The position numbers and the translations under genes are program-made. A stretch of DNA of 64,000 bases, taken from contig OY754973.1 of the NCBI GenBank assembly GCA_963576475.1, positions 13,935,773 to 13,999,772 on the forward strand, read 5' to 3'. The notes beneath the pieces are model-generated. The model was not told where the DNA came from. It did not search any database and saw only the letters and a program-made list of their open reading frames with translations. The stretch comes from Molanna angustata (lineage: Eukaryota > Arthropoda > Insecta > Trichoptera > Molannidae). Shown here one piece after another: positions 1 to 11,794 of this stretch; position 1 is the stretch's first letter, and every line of letters starts with the position of its first letter.

Positions 1-1238
1 ATGTAAGGCGATCGAAGAAAGAATGTATGGTGAGTCTTTTTTGTTGTGTAATACATATATTATGAAGCAAAGACATGTCGGAGATAATTCTTCTGTTCTC
101 TAAACTTTCCATTTTAAACAGAAGTAGTGACTCAGCGTAGTTAGGGGGATATATTTATATATAAATGAACAATACGTTCGATTACCTTTTTTATCATCTG
201 ACGAATCATACCTACCTGTAAGTTATTTTTTTAAATAAACAGAAATCGTAATACGAACTTTGTAACGATGAACTTTGAACTTTGTTCAATGGGTACTTTG
301 AAATACGATAAAATTAAAATTCTTTCATTGAATATCTTTATTTGGAAAATTTATTACATAAAATATTCTTATATCATAACTTATTGTATCCAATATTGAT
401 ATTATAGAAAGGAAATAATACTTCCTGACATATTTGAGGATGATTTCAGGATGTCAAAGGAAAAGTCAGGATGTCAGAATGTCAAAGTGTTTCGAATCTC
501 ATTGTATTCAACTTGTTTACTAGTTGTTTCCGATGAAATGGAAAATATTCCAGACAAGACAAACAGAATTCACCCCCAGTATTACTTTCCGCTACAGATG
601 AATATTCATACAAAGTGAACGCTGTGGATATCACTTGATTATACAATTTGTTTCTGAACCAACTGTTCCCAAAAGTATATTATTTGCAGATCGTTTTCAT
701 ATTGAATCATGTGGGATGTATTGGAATCGGTTTGGTTTAAGGTACATATTATGAAATTGGATATCAATTGAAATGCTTATTATGCCTCAGATCACCAGTT
801 AAAGTTCTGTGAAAAGCAAAACTAATAAAAAAGTTAAATAACCCATCATTTTATCAGTAGAAGTCCCGGATTTGATTAATTTGGATTGAGCTTAGTGGTA
901 AATAAAAAAATAACCAGCAATTTTTGTTATCTATAAAAATATTTTATAATAATGAACATGAAATAACCAGTCAATATTTAATAGACACAAGACAAGCTAA
1001 ATGAAACGACAAGGCGAAAGAAAGGGCAGAGTTTTGATCGAAGCGTATTGTTAAGAGTTATTTAAGAACGTTTTAAATCTCATTTAATTTCTTTTAACTT
1101 TTACGACTTTTTTTGATAGTACCACCATATATGGGACTAATCGGTCACTTCGCAGAACGCTAGAAAGACTAAAAAAAATGATTTTCTTGAACAATAAGCC
1201 AAAATTATGAGGATCTTCTTTTGAATTCCTTTAATTAT
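1..1238. other. Receptor intron, no recognisable feature
   Basis: AT-rich sequence downstream (on the minus strand) of receptor exon 2. I see no exon, repeat family or RNA gene here. In particular no TM6/TM7 coding segment is visible. Confidence 0.6.
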
Positions 1239-1360
1239 TCATTCATTCATTCATACCATCACGGCATATCCCACAATGTGGGGTAACCAGCGAAAGGTGT
1301 GCGGGTGTGCATTGCCTTATAAAAGGAAGCACAACACATATGTGTATACCCACACACCAG
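1239..1360 (-). repeat. SINE 3' part with (GAAT)n tail
   Basis: Read on the minus strand this matches the 3' half of the tRNA-headed SINE at 32788-33140. Shared segments include AATGCACACCCG and TGGTTACCCCACATTGTG, and it ends in a run of GAAT units. It is therefore a 5'-truncated copy of that family in the opposite orientation. Confidence 0.6.
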
Positions 1361-1550
1361 TCTCGTCTCACCTAAAAAGACACTACATTCAGAATGGGTG
1401 GTGAACCTCATTGCTGAACTATGTATGTTATTGTTGCCTGTTGTATTTCGATTACCCGGCTCTTACGGGACACTCGAAAACAGTAATAGAAAAGAGTGGA
1501 AGCACTATTCTAAGCCGGTGCCTCACAGCTACCTTTAATTATTTAATTTT

Positions 1551-1606
1551 ATATTAAAAAACAGTAATAACGATACTTATATTAAAAAACAGTAATAACG
1601 ATACTT
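1551..1606. repeat. 28-bp tandem duplication
   Basis: A 28-base unit containing AAAACAGTAATAACGATACT occurs twice head to tail with no visible difference, a recent small duplication. The next stretch to 2030 shows no feature beyond the receptor exon boundary. Confidence 0.7.
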
Positions 1607-2030
1607 TAGTAGAGACTTAGTGCTATGGTATGGTCTGAAAAGACTTAGTATGTTTGGAAATAAACCAAAGTTTTTTTGGATATTTCATCTGTATGCGCGT
1701 CATATTTGAGATTAAAATAGATTAGTACCTACGCTTAAATTTTTCACAGTGTCACATCTAGCCAAATTATTATAGTTTATGCTGTACATGGAAATTAATT
1801 AAGATTTATTTATCTATGACAAAATCGTCTCAAATTAATGGAACAATGCACAATGTTTTTTTTACTCTACTTTTATTTTTTGATTCATGTGCACTAACAC
1901 ATGATTTGTCTCAAAGTTTATGTAGAACTATTAGGTACAAAAATATCTGAAAAACAGGACAATGTTTAAAAATATATAAATATGTTACTAACTCCTAGTC
2001 TTATAACGATAAAGATGAATATTTCTTTAC

Positions 2031-2229
2031 CTTCCGTTTGGATTGTGCCATTCTCATGTCTCTGAGGTTCTCTGCCTCCCCTGGAGGTCTCTCACCCCAC
2101 ACAGCAATGGCGATCCTCGTGTATGTGAAGACCAGCACCAGAAGTGGAATCACAAACTGAAGGGCCATCAGTGACATAGAGTAGTAATAGGCATGATCTG
2201 GATGAGGCCATTCCTCGCGGCAGATACTC
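2031..2229 (-). CDS. RYa-R: RYamide receptor, second coding exon (ECL2-TM5-ICL3)
   Basis: A 199-bp internal exon on the minus strand. It has an acceptor (TTTAG) before position 2229 and a donor (AAG before GTAAAG) after 2031. Its first base completes the split Arg codon of the preceding exon, giving 66 further residues with no stop. It starts with SICREEWP, the second extracellular loop, followed by TM5 (ALQFVIPLLVLVFTY). The third loop is basic, with VWGERPPGEAE and the stretch ending SKRK, all hallmarks of RYamide/NPY-like receptors. It ends in phase 0. The next expected residues (TM6 with its CWLP motif, TM7 with NPxxY) are not found at 1-2030, so at least one further exon lies outside the window. 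The gene therefore extends left of position 1. Confidence 0.87.
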
Positions 2230-2707
2230 CTAAATCATCAAATAATATGTGATTATAGATACTAATCAGTTATAAATAAAAGGTTAAAACCATATCATCT
2301 CCCACATCGGCACAGTGAAATGTGTATCAAACCATCATTTTTTTAATATATTTTTTTCCTTTAAAAATACATCTACGTGTTGCGGGAATCTGTATTTATT
2401 TTGAAATAAACAAAAATAGACAACTCGGTTTACACAAATAAATATTTTTTTTTAGTTTACTTTAAAACGAGAATAATTAAACCCCTCTACATGCCATGTT
2501 ACGGAAACAATGTTCCCTTCTTCAGGAGGATATCAAGTATACCAAAATATATTATAAAGACTTAAAATATACCTACTAAAAAAATTAAATTTTTGGTGGA
2601 GTTTAGCTGTGTTTTGATTTGTGTGTTTTAACTAATCACTACATATTGAAATAACGTTATTTGAAGAAAGGTATAATTTAGAATATCGTTTCAAGATTTA
2701 AAGTCAT
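2230..2707. other. Intron sequence, nothing recognised
   Basis: AT-rich intron sequence immediately upstream of the receptor exon 2 acceptor. No repeat family or coding signal recognised. Confidence 0.5.
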
Positions 2708-3245
2708 TTTATTCTCCCCACTACCCCAAGAGGGTGTAGGGTGGATTCGCAATTTTTAAGGGTATCTTTAATTGCAGATTATCAACTAGTATCATGCTGA
2801 GATTGTTATCGGAAAGTTTCATCACAATGTATATGTGTGTGTGTGCTGTGTACTATGCACTATGTGCGACTTGTTTATTCTACTTTATTGATTATAGGCT
2901 TAAGTATCTATTCAATTCATTTCAAATTTCGCAAATTTGTATAACTAACACTCGCTTAGATTTTGAAGGATATCTGAAAAGTGATCTTAAATATTTTAAA
3001 ATGACTCCAAGCTCAGGAAACTTAAAATTTTATATTTTTATTTTCAAATTGCTAAAAAGGCACATCACTTTCATACACTGGCATTGAAGAATTATCAAGT
3101 TTTTATAATAAAATATTTAATCAAAAATAATTTTACAAACTCATTTCATGAAAATGCTGAAAATTTTCCATACAAAATTTGCATGCTATGTGGAGTGACT
3201 GGGTAGTGAGGAGTATAGCGTTGGCCCCAACCCACTCGTTTTTCA
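2708..3245 (+). repeat. Interspersed repeat family B, copy 1
   Basis: About 540 bp that recurs inverted at 50925-51548 and, more diverged, at 46128-46520. It starts CTCCCCACTACCCC and ends GGGTAGTGAGGAG, which are imperfect inverted termini. A TG-rich microsatellite lies inside. The 97-codon ORF within it is not conserved between copies, so I do not call it a gene. The layout suggests a non-autonomous DNA element of unknown class. Confidence 0.6.
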
Positions 3246-3368
3246 AAGCATTTATTGTGATCGAAATATTTTCTGGATAATAAAATACAATTTAAAATGT
3301 TTATTTACTGTTTTTAATCAAACTGTGAATCAGTCAATATGTTGTTATCTCTCAAACGTTCCATAAGA

Positions 3369-4382
3369 CTAGTTGCATGTAACACATGAGATCCAACTGT
3401 CGATAGCGATAGTATGTATAGTTGAAGAATAAGAATCAAACTATAAACCCATATATCCAAATTATTGAAAATTTTAACACATGTTGGTATGTATGTCAAG
3501 ATAGGACAGTATGGAGGTCAGTCCTGTTTTCCTACCCGGAATATGAAAACAGCATGATGGTTCTGTATGTATGTTTGGAGATTAAGTACGTATCAAACTA
3601 TTAAGTCTTCTTACATATTGTGTATAGGCGACTGCCCTACAAATTGTATGAAGCAATGTCGTCACTACATTCAATTTTTATAAAAATTGTTAAAAAAAGT
3701 TTGAGATGTGCTAATACCATGCTAATATTTTTTATAGAAAATTAAATTATCTAGTTGGGGTGTTTCGGCTTTTTTCGATATTTTAAAAAAAAAAATGAAA
3801 ATATAGGCAGTTTAACTCATAAATTTATCATAAAAAAAAATATTTTTCTTAATAAAAAATGTTTGAGAAACTCTGGAATTTTTTTGAATAAATTAATTTG
3901 AGATTTTGTATTTTTCTATGCTTATACCAATTTTCAGCGTTTTAGCTTTTATGGTTTCTGAGATATATGGAAAAATAAATTAAAAATTCAAAAGTTGATA
4001 ACCCCTGACTGAAACAAAAATTCAAAATTCCGAGTATAAAAGTTTTGTAGGCCTGTAACTGTTTATATATTCTGAAATTTTAGGCTCTGTAAATTGAGCG
4101 GATCAAAAGTTATAAGGGGGGGACGGACACACAGACACACACACAGACACACAGACACACAGACACACACACAGACACACGAAATGTTCTACTCCGAATT
4201 CTGAGTAAATCCGTGTGGGGAACATATATGCTGCGAAGCCTCTAAGTTGGTGTTTTTTGACTTCAAAGTTGGAAAAGCCGTGAAAAAAGTAGACCTCTGC
4301 ATACAATTCTCGCGTATCCTGGCTTGATACATTGTCGATATGTTAAGAGAACAAAGTTCTCCTGAACAAATCGACAGTTGGA
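3369..4382 (-). mobile_element. Helitron-like element, family A copy 1 (full length)
   Basis: On the minus strand the element starts 5'-TCCAACTGTCGAT (4382). It ends with the same 12-mer inverted, then the hairpin CATGTGTTACATG and CTAG (3369), followed by T. A CA/GACAC microsatellite at 4131-4182 sits in the middle. TC start, CTAG end, 3' hairpin, no target duplication and subterminal inverted repeats are the marks of non-autonomous Helitrons of the Helentron-associated (DINE-1-like) type. No protein is encoded. Confidence 0.75.
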
Positions 4383-5120
4383 TTATTTTTCCAACTGTCG
4401 ATTAGTTCAGGAGAACTTTGTTCTCTTAACATATCGACAATGTATCAAGTCAGAATACGCGAGAATTATATGGAGAGGTCTACTTTTTTCACAGCTTTTC
4501 CAACTTTGAAGTCAAAAAACACCAACTTAGAGGCTTTGCAGCATATATGTTCCATACACGGATTTACTCAGAATTCGGAGTAGAACATTTCGTGTGTCTG
4601 TGTGTGTGTCTATGTGTGTGTGTGTCTGTGTGTGTGTCTGTGTGTGTGTCCGTCCCCCCTTATAACTTTTGATCCGCTCAATTTACAGAGCCCAAAATTT
4701 AAGAATATATAAACAGTTATAGGCCTACAAAACTTTTTTACTCAGAATTTTGAATTTTTGTTTCAGTCAGGGGTTATCACCTTTTGAATTTTTATTTTAT
4801 TTTTCCATATATCTCAGAAACCATAAAAGCTAGAACGCTGAAAATTGGTACTAATATAGAAAAATAAAAAATCTCAAATTAATTTTTTCAAAAAAATTCC
4901 AGGGTTTCTCAAACATTTTTTATTAAGAAAAATATTTTTTTTATGATAAATTTATGAGATTAACTGCCTATATTTCCAAAACTTATACAATTATCGAAAA
5001 AAGCCGAAACACCCCAACTAGATAATTTAATTTTCTATAAAAAATATTAACATTGTAGCAGAAGATCTCAATTTTTTTTAACAATTTTTTTAAAAATTGA
5101 ATTTAGTGACGACATCGCTT

Positions 5121-5409
5121 GAGCGGTGATAGCCCAGCGGTAATGTCTTCGCCTCACATGCTTGAGGTCGACGGTTCGAATCCGGGCGGGGCACGCACCT
5201 CTGGATTTTTAAAAAATCTATGTGCGGATTTATATCACTAGCTATGTGTAACCATGATTCAATTTGTCTGGTTCTCCTTTCTAAGGGTTACGAAGGTCAG
5301 ATGGCAGTCGCTTCAATGTAATAACCAGACTCGCCAATTCCAGGATCATGGTCAAAGCGTACCCCGATAGAAACGGGACAAAAGCGCTAAGGGGAAAGGG
5401 GAAAGGGGG
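5121..5409 (+). mobile_element. tRNA-derived SINE with 16-bp target duplication
   Basis: The head has a pol III A box (TAGCCCAGCGG, about 5130-5140) and a perfect B box (GGTTCGAATCC, about 5173-5183) in a tRNA-like context. An unrelated body follows, with a G/A-rich tail (GGGGAAAGG repeats). The 16 bases AGTGACGACATCGCTT occur on both sides (5105-5120 and 5410-5425), and the uninterrupted sequence occurs in copy 3 of family A. This proves target-primed insertion into the Helitron-like copy. Confidence 0.85.
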
Positions 5410-5814
5410 AGTGACGACATCGCTTCATACTCATAATATAAGTCATAGTGAACGTACACGCTTTTGTACTTCCTCCTAAAATACTAAATAAATCAATTTT
5501 ATAAACGTTTTAAAGATAGAGTCAGTGTCAGTTCATGTAACTAATAGTTTTGTGATATATTTTAATATTTTTTCTTACGCTGAATAACGTAAGCCGTGGT
5601 TGTATTTTTTGGTTTACTTTAAACATATTAAATCTTCGCCATCAAATATTGTGAATTTGTGTCAATAATACGGATCGACGCTCGGTCCAATCACTCTAAC
5701 TAAGCTGAGCGTGTTGTGTCTCACACTGCGCCGCACCGCACCGATCACATCCCACTGCACTGCACGGTTTCTGATTCTCGCTCTCCGTAGCGCAGCGGTG
5801 CCAAACCTTTTGAG

Positions 5815-6801
5815 ATGGAGTGCCCTAAATGTAACCAAATTATAACTGATGGAGTAAAGTGCTTCGCCTGTAACAATCATTTTCATTATAACTGTGGAGG
5901 AACAAGTGAAACTAATTTCAGAAAACTCTCCTTAGATAAGCGCGCTAACTGGCGATGTCAAACATGCAAGATGCCATCTACTGCATCGTTATCAACTAGT
6001 GAGAGCTCATTAATACTAAGTGAAATAAAGCGAATGAGCACTGAGTTGTCCGAACTCAAACAAATAAAAATAAATATGACCGTTCTCACAAATGAAGTAC
6101 ACGAACTCAAAAGCTCAATTGATTTCAACAACTCCAAACTAGACATGTTCACTACGAAATTCAATGAGATCGATCAGAAACTCTTGAAAGTCGACTCCCT
6201 GGAAGCAGAAATTTGTGAACTGAAAATCAAGGTTACGCAATTAAATGACACAAATAACACCCGGGACCAATATGTTCGTACGCTACAGTCAACAGTAAAT
6301 TCTCTCCTAGCTGAAGCGGAACAACGCGAGCAATGGGCTCGCCTCCAAAACTTAGAAATCCGAGGAATCCCTCAGATCAAGGACGAAGACACGAACCATA
6401 TCATCCTAAAAATAGCAAATACTATAGGATTTAATTTGGATCTAAATAATGTTGAGTTCTCCAACAGAGTAACGGCAAAAGACCAACAGAAAAATACAAC
6501 AAAACCAATTATCGTAAAATTTACCAGCCGAATTATTAAGGACGCCTTCCTATCAGCAGTTAAGAAAAGAAAAGGGCTTACTACCAAGGACTGTGGCTTT
6601 CCCGGCGCGGTTCACAACATCTATATAAACGACCACTTAACACGCAATGGGAAACATCTCTTCTTCCTGGTCCGTAAATTGAAAAAAGAACGGGGTTTTC
6701 AGTATGCCTGGCTCCGGAACTGCCGTATATTCGTCCGGAAAAACACGACTTCACCACCCATACTCATAGCAAACGAAGAAGACTTGAAAAAGATGATGTA
6801 A
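5815..6801 (+). CDS. LINE ORF1 protein: PHD-type zinc finger, coiled coil, FP25K/L1-ORF1-like domain
   Basis: An intact 328-codon ORF. Residues 3-51 carry cysteines 3, 6, 16, 19, 27, 48 and 51 with His24, a C4HC3 (PHD-like) spacing. Residues about 60-175 are charged heptad-like sequence predicted to be a coiled coil, probably for multimerisation. From about 175 the sequence contains WARLQNLEIRGIP and later VKFTSR, the RNA-binding region found in ORF1 of CR1/L2-type LINEs and related to the baculovirus FP25K-like family. In such elements the protein coats the element RNA. It starts at the first ATG after a 5' UTR and ends 280 bp before the ORF2 remnant. Intact coding despite a gutted ORF2 suggests either a young insertion or mobilisation in trans. 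It has no host function that I can infer. Confidence 0.8.
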   Translation: MECPKCNQIITDGVKCFACNNHFHYNCGGTSETNFRKLSLDKRANWRCQTCKMPSTASLSTSESSLILSEIKRMSTELSELKQIKINMTVLTNEVHELKSSIDFNNSKLDMFTTKFNEIDQKLLKVDSLEAEICELKIKVTQLNDTNNTRDQYVRTLQSTVNSLLAEAEQREQWARLQNLEIRGIPQIKDEDTNHIILKIANTIGFNLDLNNVEFSNRVTAKDQQKNTTKPIIVKFTSRIIKDAFLSAVKKRKGLTTKDCGFPGAVHNIYINDHLTRNGKHLFFLVRKLKKERGFQYAWLRNCRIFVRKNTTSPPILIANEEDLKKMM

Positions 6802-7083
6802 ACTCTAGAACCTTCTCCAACATTTGTTCTTTACCTACGTCACTTTACCTGTTCTCTGTGAATTACTGCTTAACTATTGTGCACTATATTCCAATTTTCA
6901 AATTTTTCACATTACTCTCAGCTTATCCTTTCCCAATACCAACACCCATTATTACATTCCTTCCAACTTATCCCATCTCAAAAACTTTGAGAAGCGCTGA
7001 TCGATTGCTGCTCACATCTAACTCAGTACATGCAACTATGACTGGCCAAATTTTAGTAATGAGACGCTACATTACAAATTTAG

Positions 7084-7293
7084 CACCTTCTCACTCACAC
7101 TCATGGGACACAGGCGGTTCCCACCCGAGCAACCCGATTCCAACATTCATTAAACCTTTCACACTGTAACACGAACGCCAAACAACACTCATTCATATAC
7201 CGTGCATCACACTTCTTCAATACGCACCTAAACGAATTAGATATATTCAACTCATCAATAAATGTTATCAAATCAAAACTTATCAATCATTAA
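7084..7293 (+). pseudogene. C-terminal remnant of the same LINE's ORF2
   Basis: An open frame of 69 codons ends NELDIFNSSINVIKSKLINH then TAA. It contains FIYRASHFFNTHL, the typical extreme C-terminus of CR1/Jockey-type reverse transcriptase ORFs. Upstream in the same frame are clustered stops (7081, 7051, 7039), and the sequence from 6802 to 7083 has no recognisable RT or endonuclease. An internal deletion has removed nearly all of ORF2. Confidence 0.7.
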
Positions 7294-8829
7294 ATATTCA
7301 TATATATTCATCCCAACACATATCCCTCTTCATCTGCACTCTATCTTTTCTCTATTCCCAACTCTCTCCTACATATTCTCTATAATTTTTGTATAAACTT
7401 ATATAGGTACTTATTGTTTTTTACTTATGTGGAAACACATTATTGGCATAATTGTAATAACTTTACTGTCCATACCATAAACATTGTAACGCTGTTTGTT
7501 TCCCAAATATAAATAAAATAAAATAAAATAAAATAAATACATTTTGTATGGCAGTCGCCTATACACAATATGTAAGAAGACTTAATAGTTTGATACTTCA
7601 TCTCCAAACATACATACATACCATCATGCTATTTTCATATTCTGGGTAGGAAAAAAGGAACTTCCTCCATACTATCCTATCTTGACATACATACCTACAT
7701 AATATATGTTGTATAGAAATACATACTATCATACTATCATATATACATACTATCGCTATCGACAGTTGGATCTCATGTGTTACATGCAACTAGTCATATA
7801 ATCCAACTGTCGATTTGTTCAGGAGAACTTTGTTCTCTTAACATATCGACAATGTATCGAGCCAGAATACGCGAGAATTGTATGGAGAGGTCTACTTTTT
7901 TCACGGCTTTTCCAACTTTGAAGTCAAAAAACACCAACTTAGAGGCTTCGCAGCATATATGTTCCATACACGGATTTACTCAGAATTCGGAGTAGAACAT
8001 TTCGTGTGTGTGTCTGTGTGTCTGTGTGTGTGTCTGTGTGTCCGTCCCCCCCTTATAACTTTTGATCCGCTCAATTTACAGAGCCCAAAATTTAAGAATA
8101 TATAAACAGTTATAGGCTTACAAAACTTTTATACTCAGAATTTCAAATTTTTGTTTTAATCAGGGGTTATCAACTTTTGAATTTATTTTTACTTTATTTT
8201 TCCATATATCTCAGAAACCATAAAAGCTAGGACGCTGAAAATTTGTAAAAATATAGAAAAATACAAAATCTCAAATGAGTTAATTCAAAAAAATTCCAGG
8301 GTTTCTCAAACATTTTTTATTAAGAAAAATATTTTTTTTTTATTATAAGTTTATGAGTTTAACTTCCTATATTTCCAAAACTTTTACAATTATTGAAAAA
8401 AGCCGAAACACCCCAACTTGATAATTTAATTTTCTATAAAAAATATGTAAATTGTAGTAGAAGATCTCAATTTTTTTTTAACCTTTTTTTTAAAAATTGA
8501 ATTTAGTGACGACATCGCTTCATACATTTTGTATGGCAGTCGCCTATACACAATATGTAAGAAGACTTAATAGTTTGATACTTCATCTCCAAACATACAT
8601 ACATACCATCATGCTATTTTCATATTCTGGGTAGGAAAAAAGGATCTTCCTCCATACTATCCTATCTTGACATACATACCTACATATGTTGTATAGAAAA
8701 CAAAATATCTGAAAATATTCAATAATTTGTATTTATGGGTTTATAGTTTTTTTTTTTTTTTTAACATGTCTACGTAGGGGACGCCAGCTATTAGGATTTG
8801 GGTCCATTTTACTCTTCCGAAGAAGCGCA

Positions 8830-11040
8830 CTACGTAGCGTTGGGAGGGGCTTGCAATCTAGAAAAGAGTTTATTAATTCGGATTTTAAAAAGACCCGGGT
8901 TGTACGAAGATGGAAACACAGAATTCGGAAGATCGTTCCACAGTCGGGCTGCTGTGTTAATAAAGGAGTTCGAGAAGCGACTTGTTCGTATATGTTGGAG
9001 GTCCACTGTGAATGGATGCTGCGATTGAGTGAAGCGAGTGACTCTGTTGCGAGTGGGTGGAGGAGGGACCAAAGATGCAAGTTCTTCTGAGCAATTCCCG
9101 TGGTAGTATCTATAGAATAAACTTAAAATACCGACTCTGCGTCTGTGTTCTAGTGATTGCAATCCATCAGTCAGTGATGGATCATCAATCAGACGTATAG
9201 CACGCCTTTGGACAGCGTCGAGGGTATTCAGTAGGTATTGGGGGGCGCCACTCCAGAGGTGACTGCCATATTCAATAATTGGGCGTATTTGCGCTTTGTA
9301 GAGTATACAGATCTGGGTCTTAGTAAAATATCTGCGCGCTCTATATAGTACGCTCAATTTTTTGGAGGCGAGTTTCACCTTAGCTTCGATGGAGCCCTTG
9401 TAGTGTAATTGGTTCGTTATAGATACTCCAAGCAGGTCGATAGAGCTGCTGTTAGGTAGGGTGCTTCCGTTGAAAGACACTTGCAATTCATTGGGGTTTC
9501 TCTTCGCAGAAATTAGACAGGCTTGGGTTTTTGAGACGTTAAATGAAACAAGATTACTTTCACCCCAGGTATTGATTGAGTGGAGGTAGCTATTTATTTT
9601 TTGATGAAGGTCTTTCCGGGCTTCTGATATTTCACTCTGTTTAGGAGGTTTGTCAAAAGAGAAATTGTCATGGACTGTGCTGTCATCAGCGTAACAGTGG
9701 ATGGGGGCGCGTAAGAGCAAGTCATTTATATGTAGGAGGAATAGGGTTGGAGATAGAATGGACCCTTGAGGGACTCCCGCATTAATGAAATGGGGAGAAG
9801 AAGAGCAACCGTCCACTACAGTTATGACTTCGCGATCTTTTAAAAAATTCGCAATCCAAGTACACAGAGACTGGGGTAGTCCATAAGAAGGGAGTTTCAT
9901 TAAGAGACCTCGGTGCCAAACCCGGTCGAAAGCTTTAGAGATGTCAAGGGCGACAGTTTGAGCTTCTTCAAAGCGTTCCATAACTCGACCCCAAACGGAT
10001 GTCACATACGCGAGTAGATCGCCACAAGATCGATTTCCACGAAATCCATATTGGCGGTCGCTTAAAATTTTGTTTGCTTCGAGGTATGTGATCAACTTGG
10101 TGTTTAGTACCCTTTCCATTATTTTGGAGAGTACAGAAGTAATAGCGATGGGTCGGTAGTTAGATGGGTTGGAGCGATCACCTTTTTTGGGAATTGGGTG
10201 GATGACCGCTTTTTTCCAGTCACATGGGACAATACCAGTTTTAAACGAGAGTTTGAAGAGTTTAGTGAGAACTGGGGCTAGTTCGGCGGAGCATTTTTTT
10301 AACACAAGAACGGGAATTCCATCTGGTCCATTAGCTTTGTTAACATCCAATCCTCGGATGGCGAGTAAAACCTCAGAGAAGTTAATCCTTACTTCTTTCA
10401 TTTTAAAACCACAATGTGGAACTGGTTGAGGAGTTTTTCCTCCGTCGTCAAGGGTTGAGTTATCTGCAAATAATTTACCGAGAAGATTAGCTTTGTCGGT
10501 GGCAGAGTTAGCAATGGATCCGTCATGGTTCGTTAAAGGTGGAAATGAAGATGTGCAAAAGTTCTGACCTATGGAGGTTGACAATGACCAGAATCTTCGG
10601 CTACCGTTAGGGCATGAGGAGAGTTTTTGACTTATATGTTGGTCATGGAGTTTATTAGCCTGATTAATGTTTTTTTTACAATCCTTTGTCATCTTGTTGT
10701 ATGCTTTCTTGTTTGACGGGGATTGAAGTTTTTGAAATGTTTTGAAAGCCAGATTTTTACGCGTGACTGCTTCTCGGCATTTGGAATCAAACCAAGGTTT
10801 TGTGCCTGGTCCGCAGGTTTTGAGGGAGGAGGGAATATAGCCATCCATAGCAGAAGTGATGACATCCCCTACCTCACGCGCACAGATAGAAGGGTCTTTG
10901 GTTCTAAAACAGACTTCATTCCAAGGAAAGTCGCGAAAGTGTATTCGCAGTGCATTCCAATCTGCTGACTTGTATTGCCAAATTTTCCTTTTAGGTTTTT
11001 CGGGTGGAAGGTCCGGGATGAAGTGGATGGCCGTTTGCAC
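8830..11040 (-). pseudogene. LINE ORF2, reverse transcriptase portion
   Basis: A 736-codon open frame, opening with a non-ATG codon because it is really the downstream part of an EN-RT polyprotein. RT motifs in order: NGPDGIP at about 237, NYRPIAITSVLSKIME at 294, YGFRGNRS at 331, ALDISKAFD with catalytic Asp366, GVPQGSILSP at 422-431, and YADD at 450-453. The C-terminal region has YGSHLWSGAP and the LINE-typical FSNSFINTAARLWNDLP. All catalytic aspartates are present. The C-terminus is close to the poly(A) end, so the 3' end is complete. Upstream the EN motif TDH is already in this frame, so a single frameshift near 11040-11075 separates it from the EN frame. Function in the element: reverse transcription primed at the nicked target. 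Confidence 0.85.
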
Positions 11041-11794
11041 AAGGCAATGGTCTGTGGGGCTGTGGGGCTGTGACTTTCAGTGTGTATCCCGTTGGCGAGG
11101 TAGTCATAAAAAGATCAAGCAGATTGGGACGATGCCCAGAGACATCAGGGATGCGAGTTGGCTCTTGAACAAGTTGCTCCAGGTTATGACACAAAGCAAA
11201 GGATTCCGTCATGCGGCCAGCCGAATCGGTAGTTCCCGATTTCAGCCAATCGGAGTGATGGACATTGAAATCGCCGAGAACCGCAAATTCTGCCGACGGG
11301 TAGCGAGACAGAAGACTGTCAATGGTTTCTCCTAAGTATTTGAAAAGCTCGGAAGAATCATAATCACTCATATTTGGAGATCGGTAGATACAAGCATAAA
11401 TTTTTATGAATTTGTTAGATTTTAAACGGACCCACATAACATTGAAGGCGGGGTTCTCGAACTCCTTCAATCTGACACAGTTGATGTCTTCGCGGCTGTA
11501 GAGGCACAAGCCTCCTTTGGGCACAAACATGCTTTCGAGTATGTACCCTGGGCAGTTGAGGTAACTTGTGTGGGGTGGATCTTGAATTTGTGGTTCCGTG
11601 AGAAAGAGCAGGTGTGGTTTTTGAGATTGCAAGTGATGGTGAACAGAATTTAAATTACTGTGGATACCTCTGATGTTAGCGAAGTCTACCAACAGTTCAC
11701 AAATGGTGCGAGGGTATGCAGTCTTGGTTGTCGCTGTATAAACATTATTATTGGGTTTATCTGTCATGAAGGTTTTGTGGGGGGGGGGTGGCAT
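10991..11794 (-). pseudogene. LINE ORF2, apurinic-like endonuclease portion
   Basis: A 267-codon ORF starting at an ATG just before a run of 10 C. It contains the APE-type endonuclease of LINEs: FANIRGIHSNL, FLTEPQIQ with the catalytic Glu, the Tyr of YRSPNMSDYD, LGDFNVHHSDW with the catalytic Asp-x-Asn, and NLLDLFM. The final Asp-His of the active site falls after a one-base frameshift and is read only in the overlapping RT frame. The last 20 or so residues here are out of frame. The enzyme would nick target DNA. Confidence 0.8.

Larger units (their letters stand above)
5431..7536 (+). mobile_element. CR1/Jockey-type LINE with intact ORF1 and deleted ORF2
   Basis: A 2.1 kb LINE inserted in family A copy 2. 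The A sequence runs up to ATAC at 5427-5430 and resumes after ATAC at 7537-7540, a probable 4-bp target duplication. It has a roughly 380-bp GC-richer 5' UTR, an intact ORF1 (5815-6801) and only the last 70 codons of ORF2 (7084-7293). A 3' UTR and an (AAAAT)n tail follow (7509-7536). The endonuclease and most of the reverse transcriptase are missing, so it cannot move by itself. Confidence 0.8.
4390..7793 (+). mobile_element. Helitron-like element, family A copy 2, split by two insertions
   Basis: Begins TCCAACTGTCGAT at 4390, seven bases after the start of copy 1 and divergent from it. It ends in the hairpin and CTAG at 7790-7793, followed by T. Its sequence is interrupted at 5121-5409 by a SINE and at 5431-7536 by a LINE. 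Removing these restores the continuous order seen in copy 3. TG microsatellite at 4594-4650. Confidence 0.75.

Noticed and set aside
2794..3087. 97-codon ORF with hydrophobic start as a small secreted protein
   Set aside because: It lies inside repeat family B and is not open in the other copies.
4103..8105. ORFs reading CVCVCVSVC and similar
   Set aside because: Translations of the CA/TG microsatellite in family A copies.
8798..11335. Plus-strand ORFs opposite the LINE
   Set aside because: Antisense shadows of the EN and RT frames on the minus strand.
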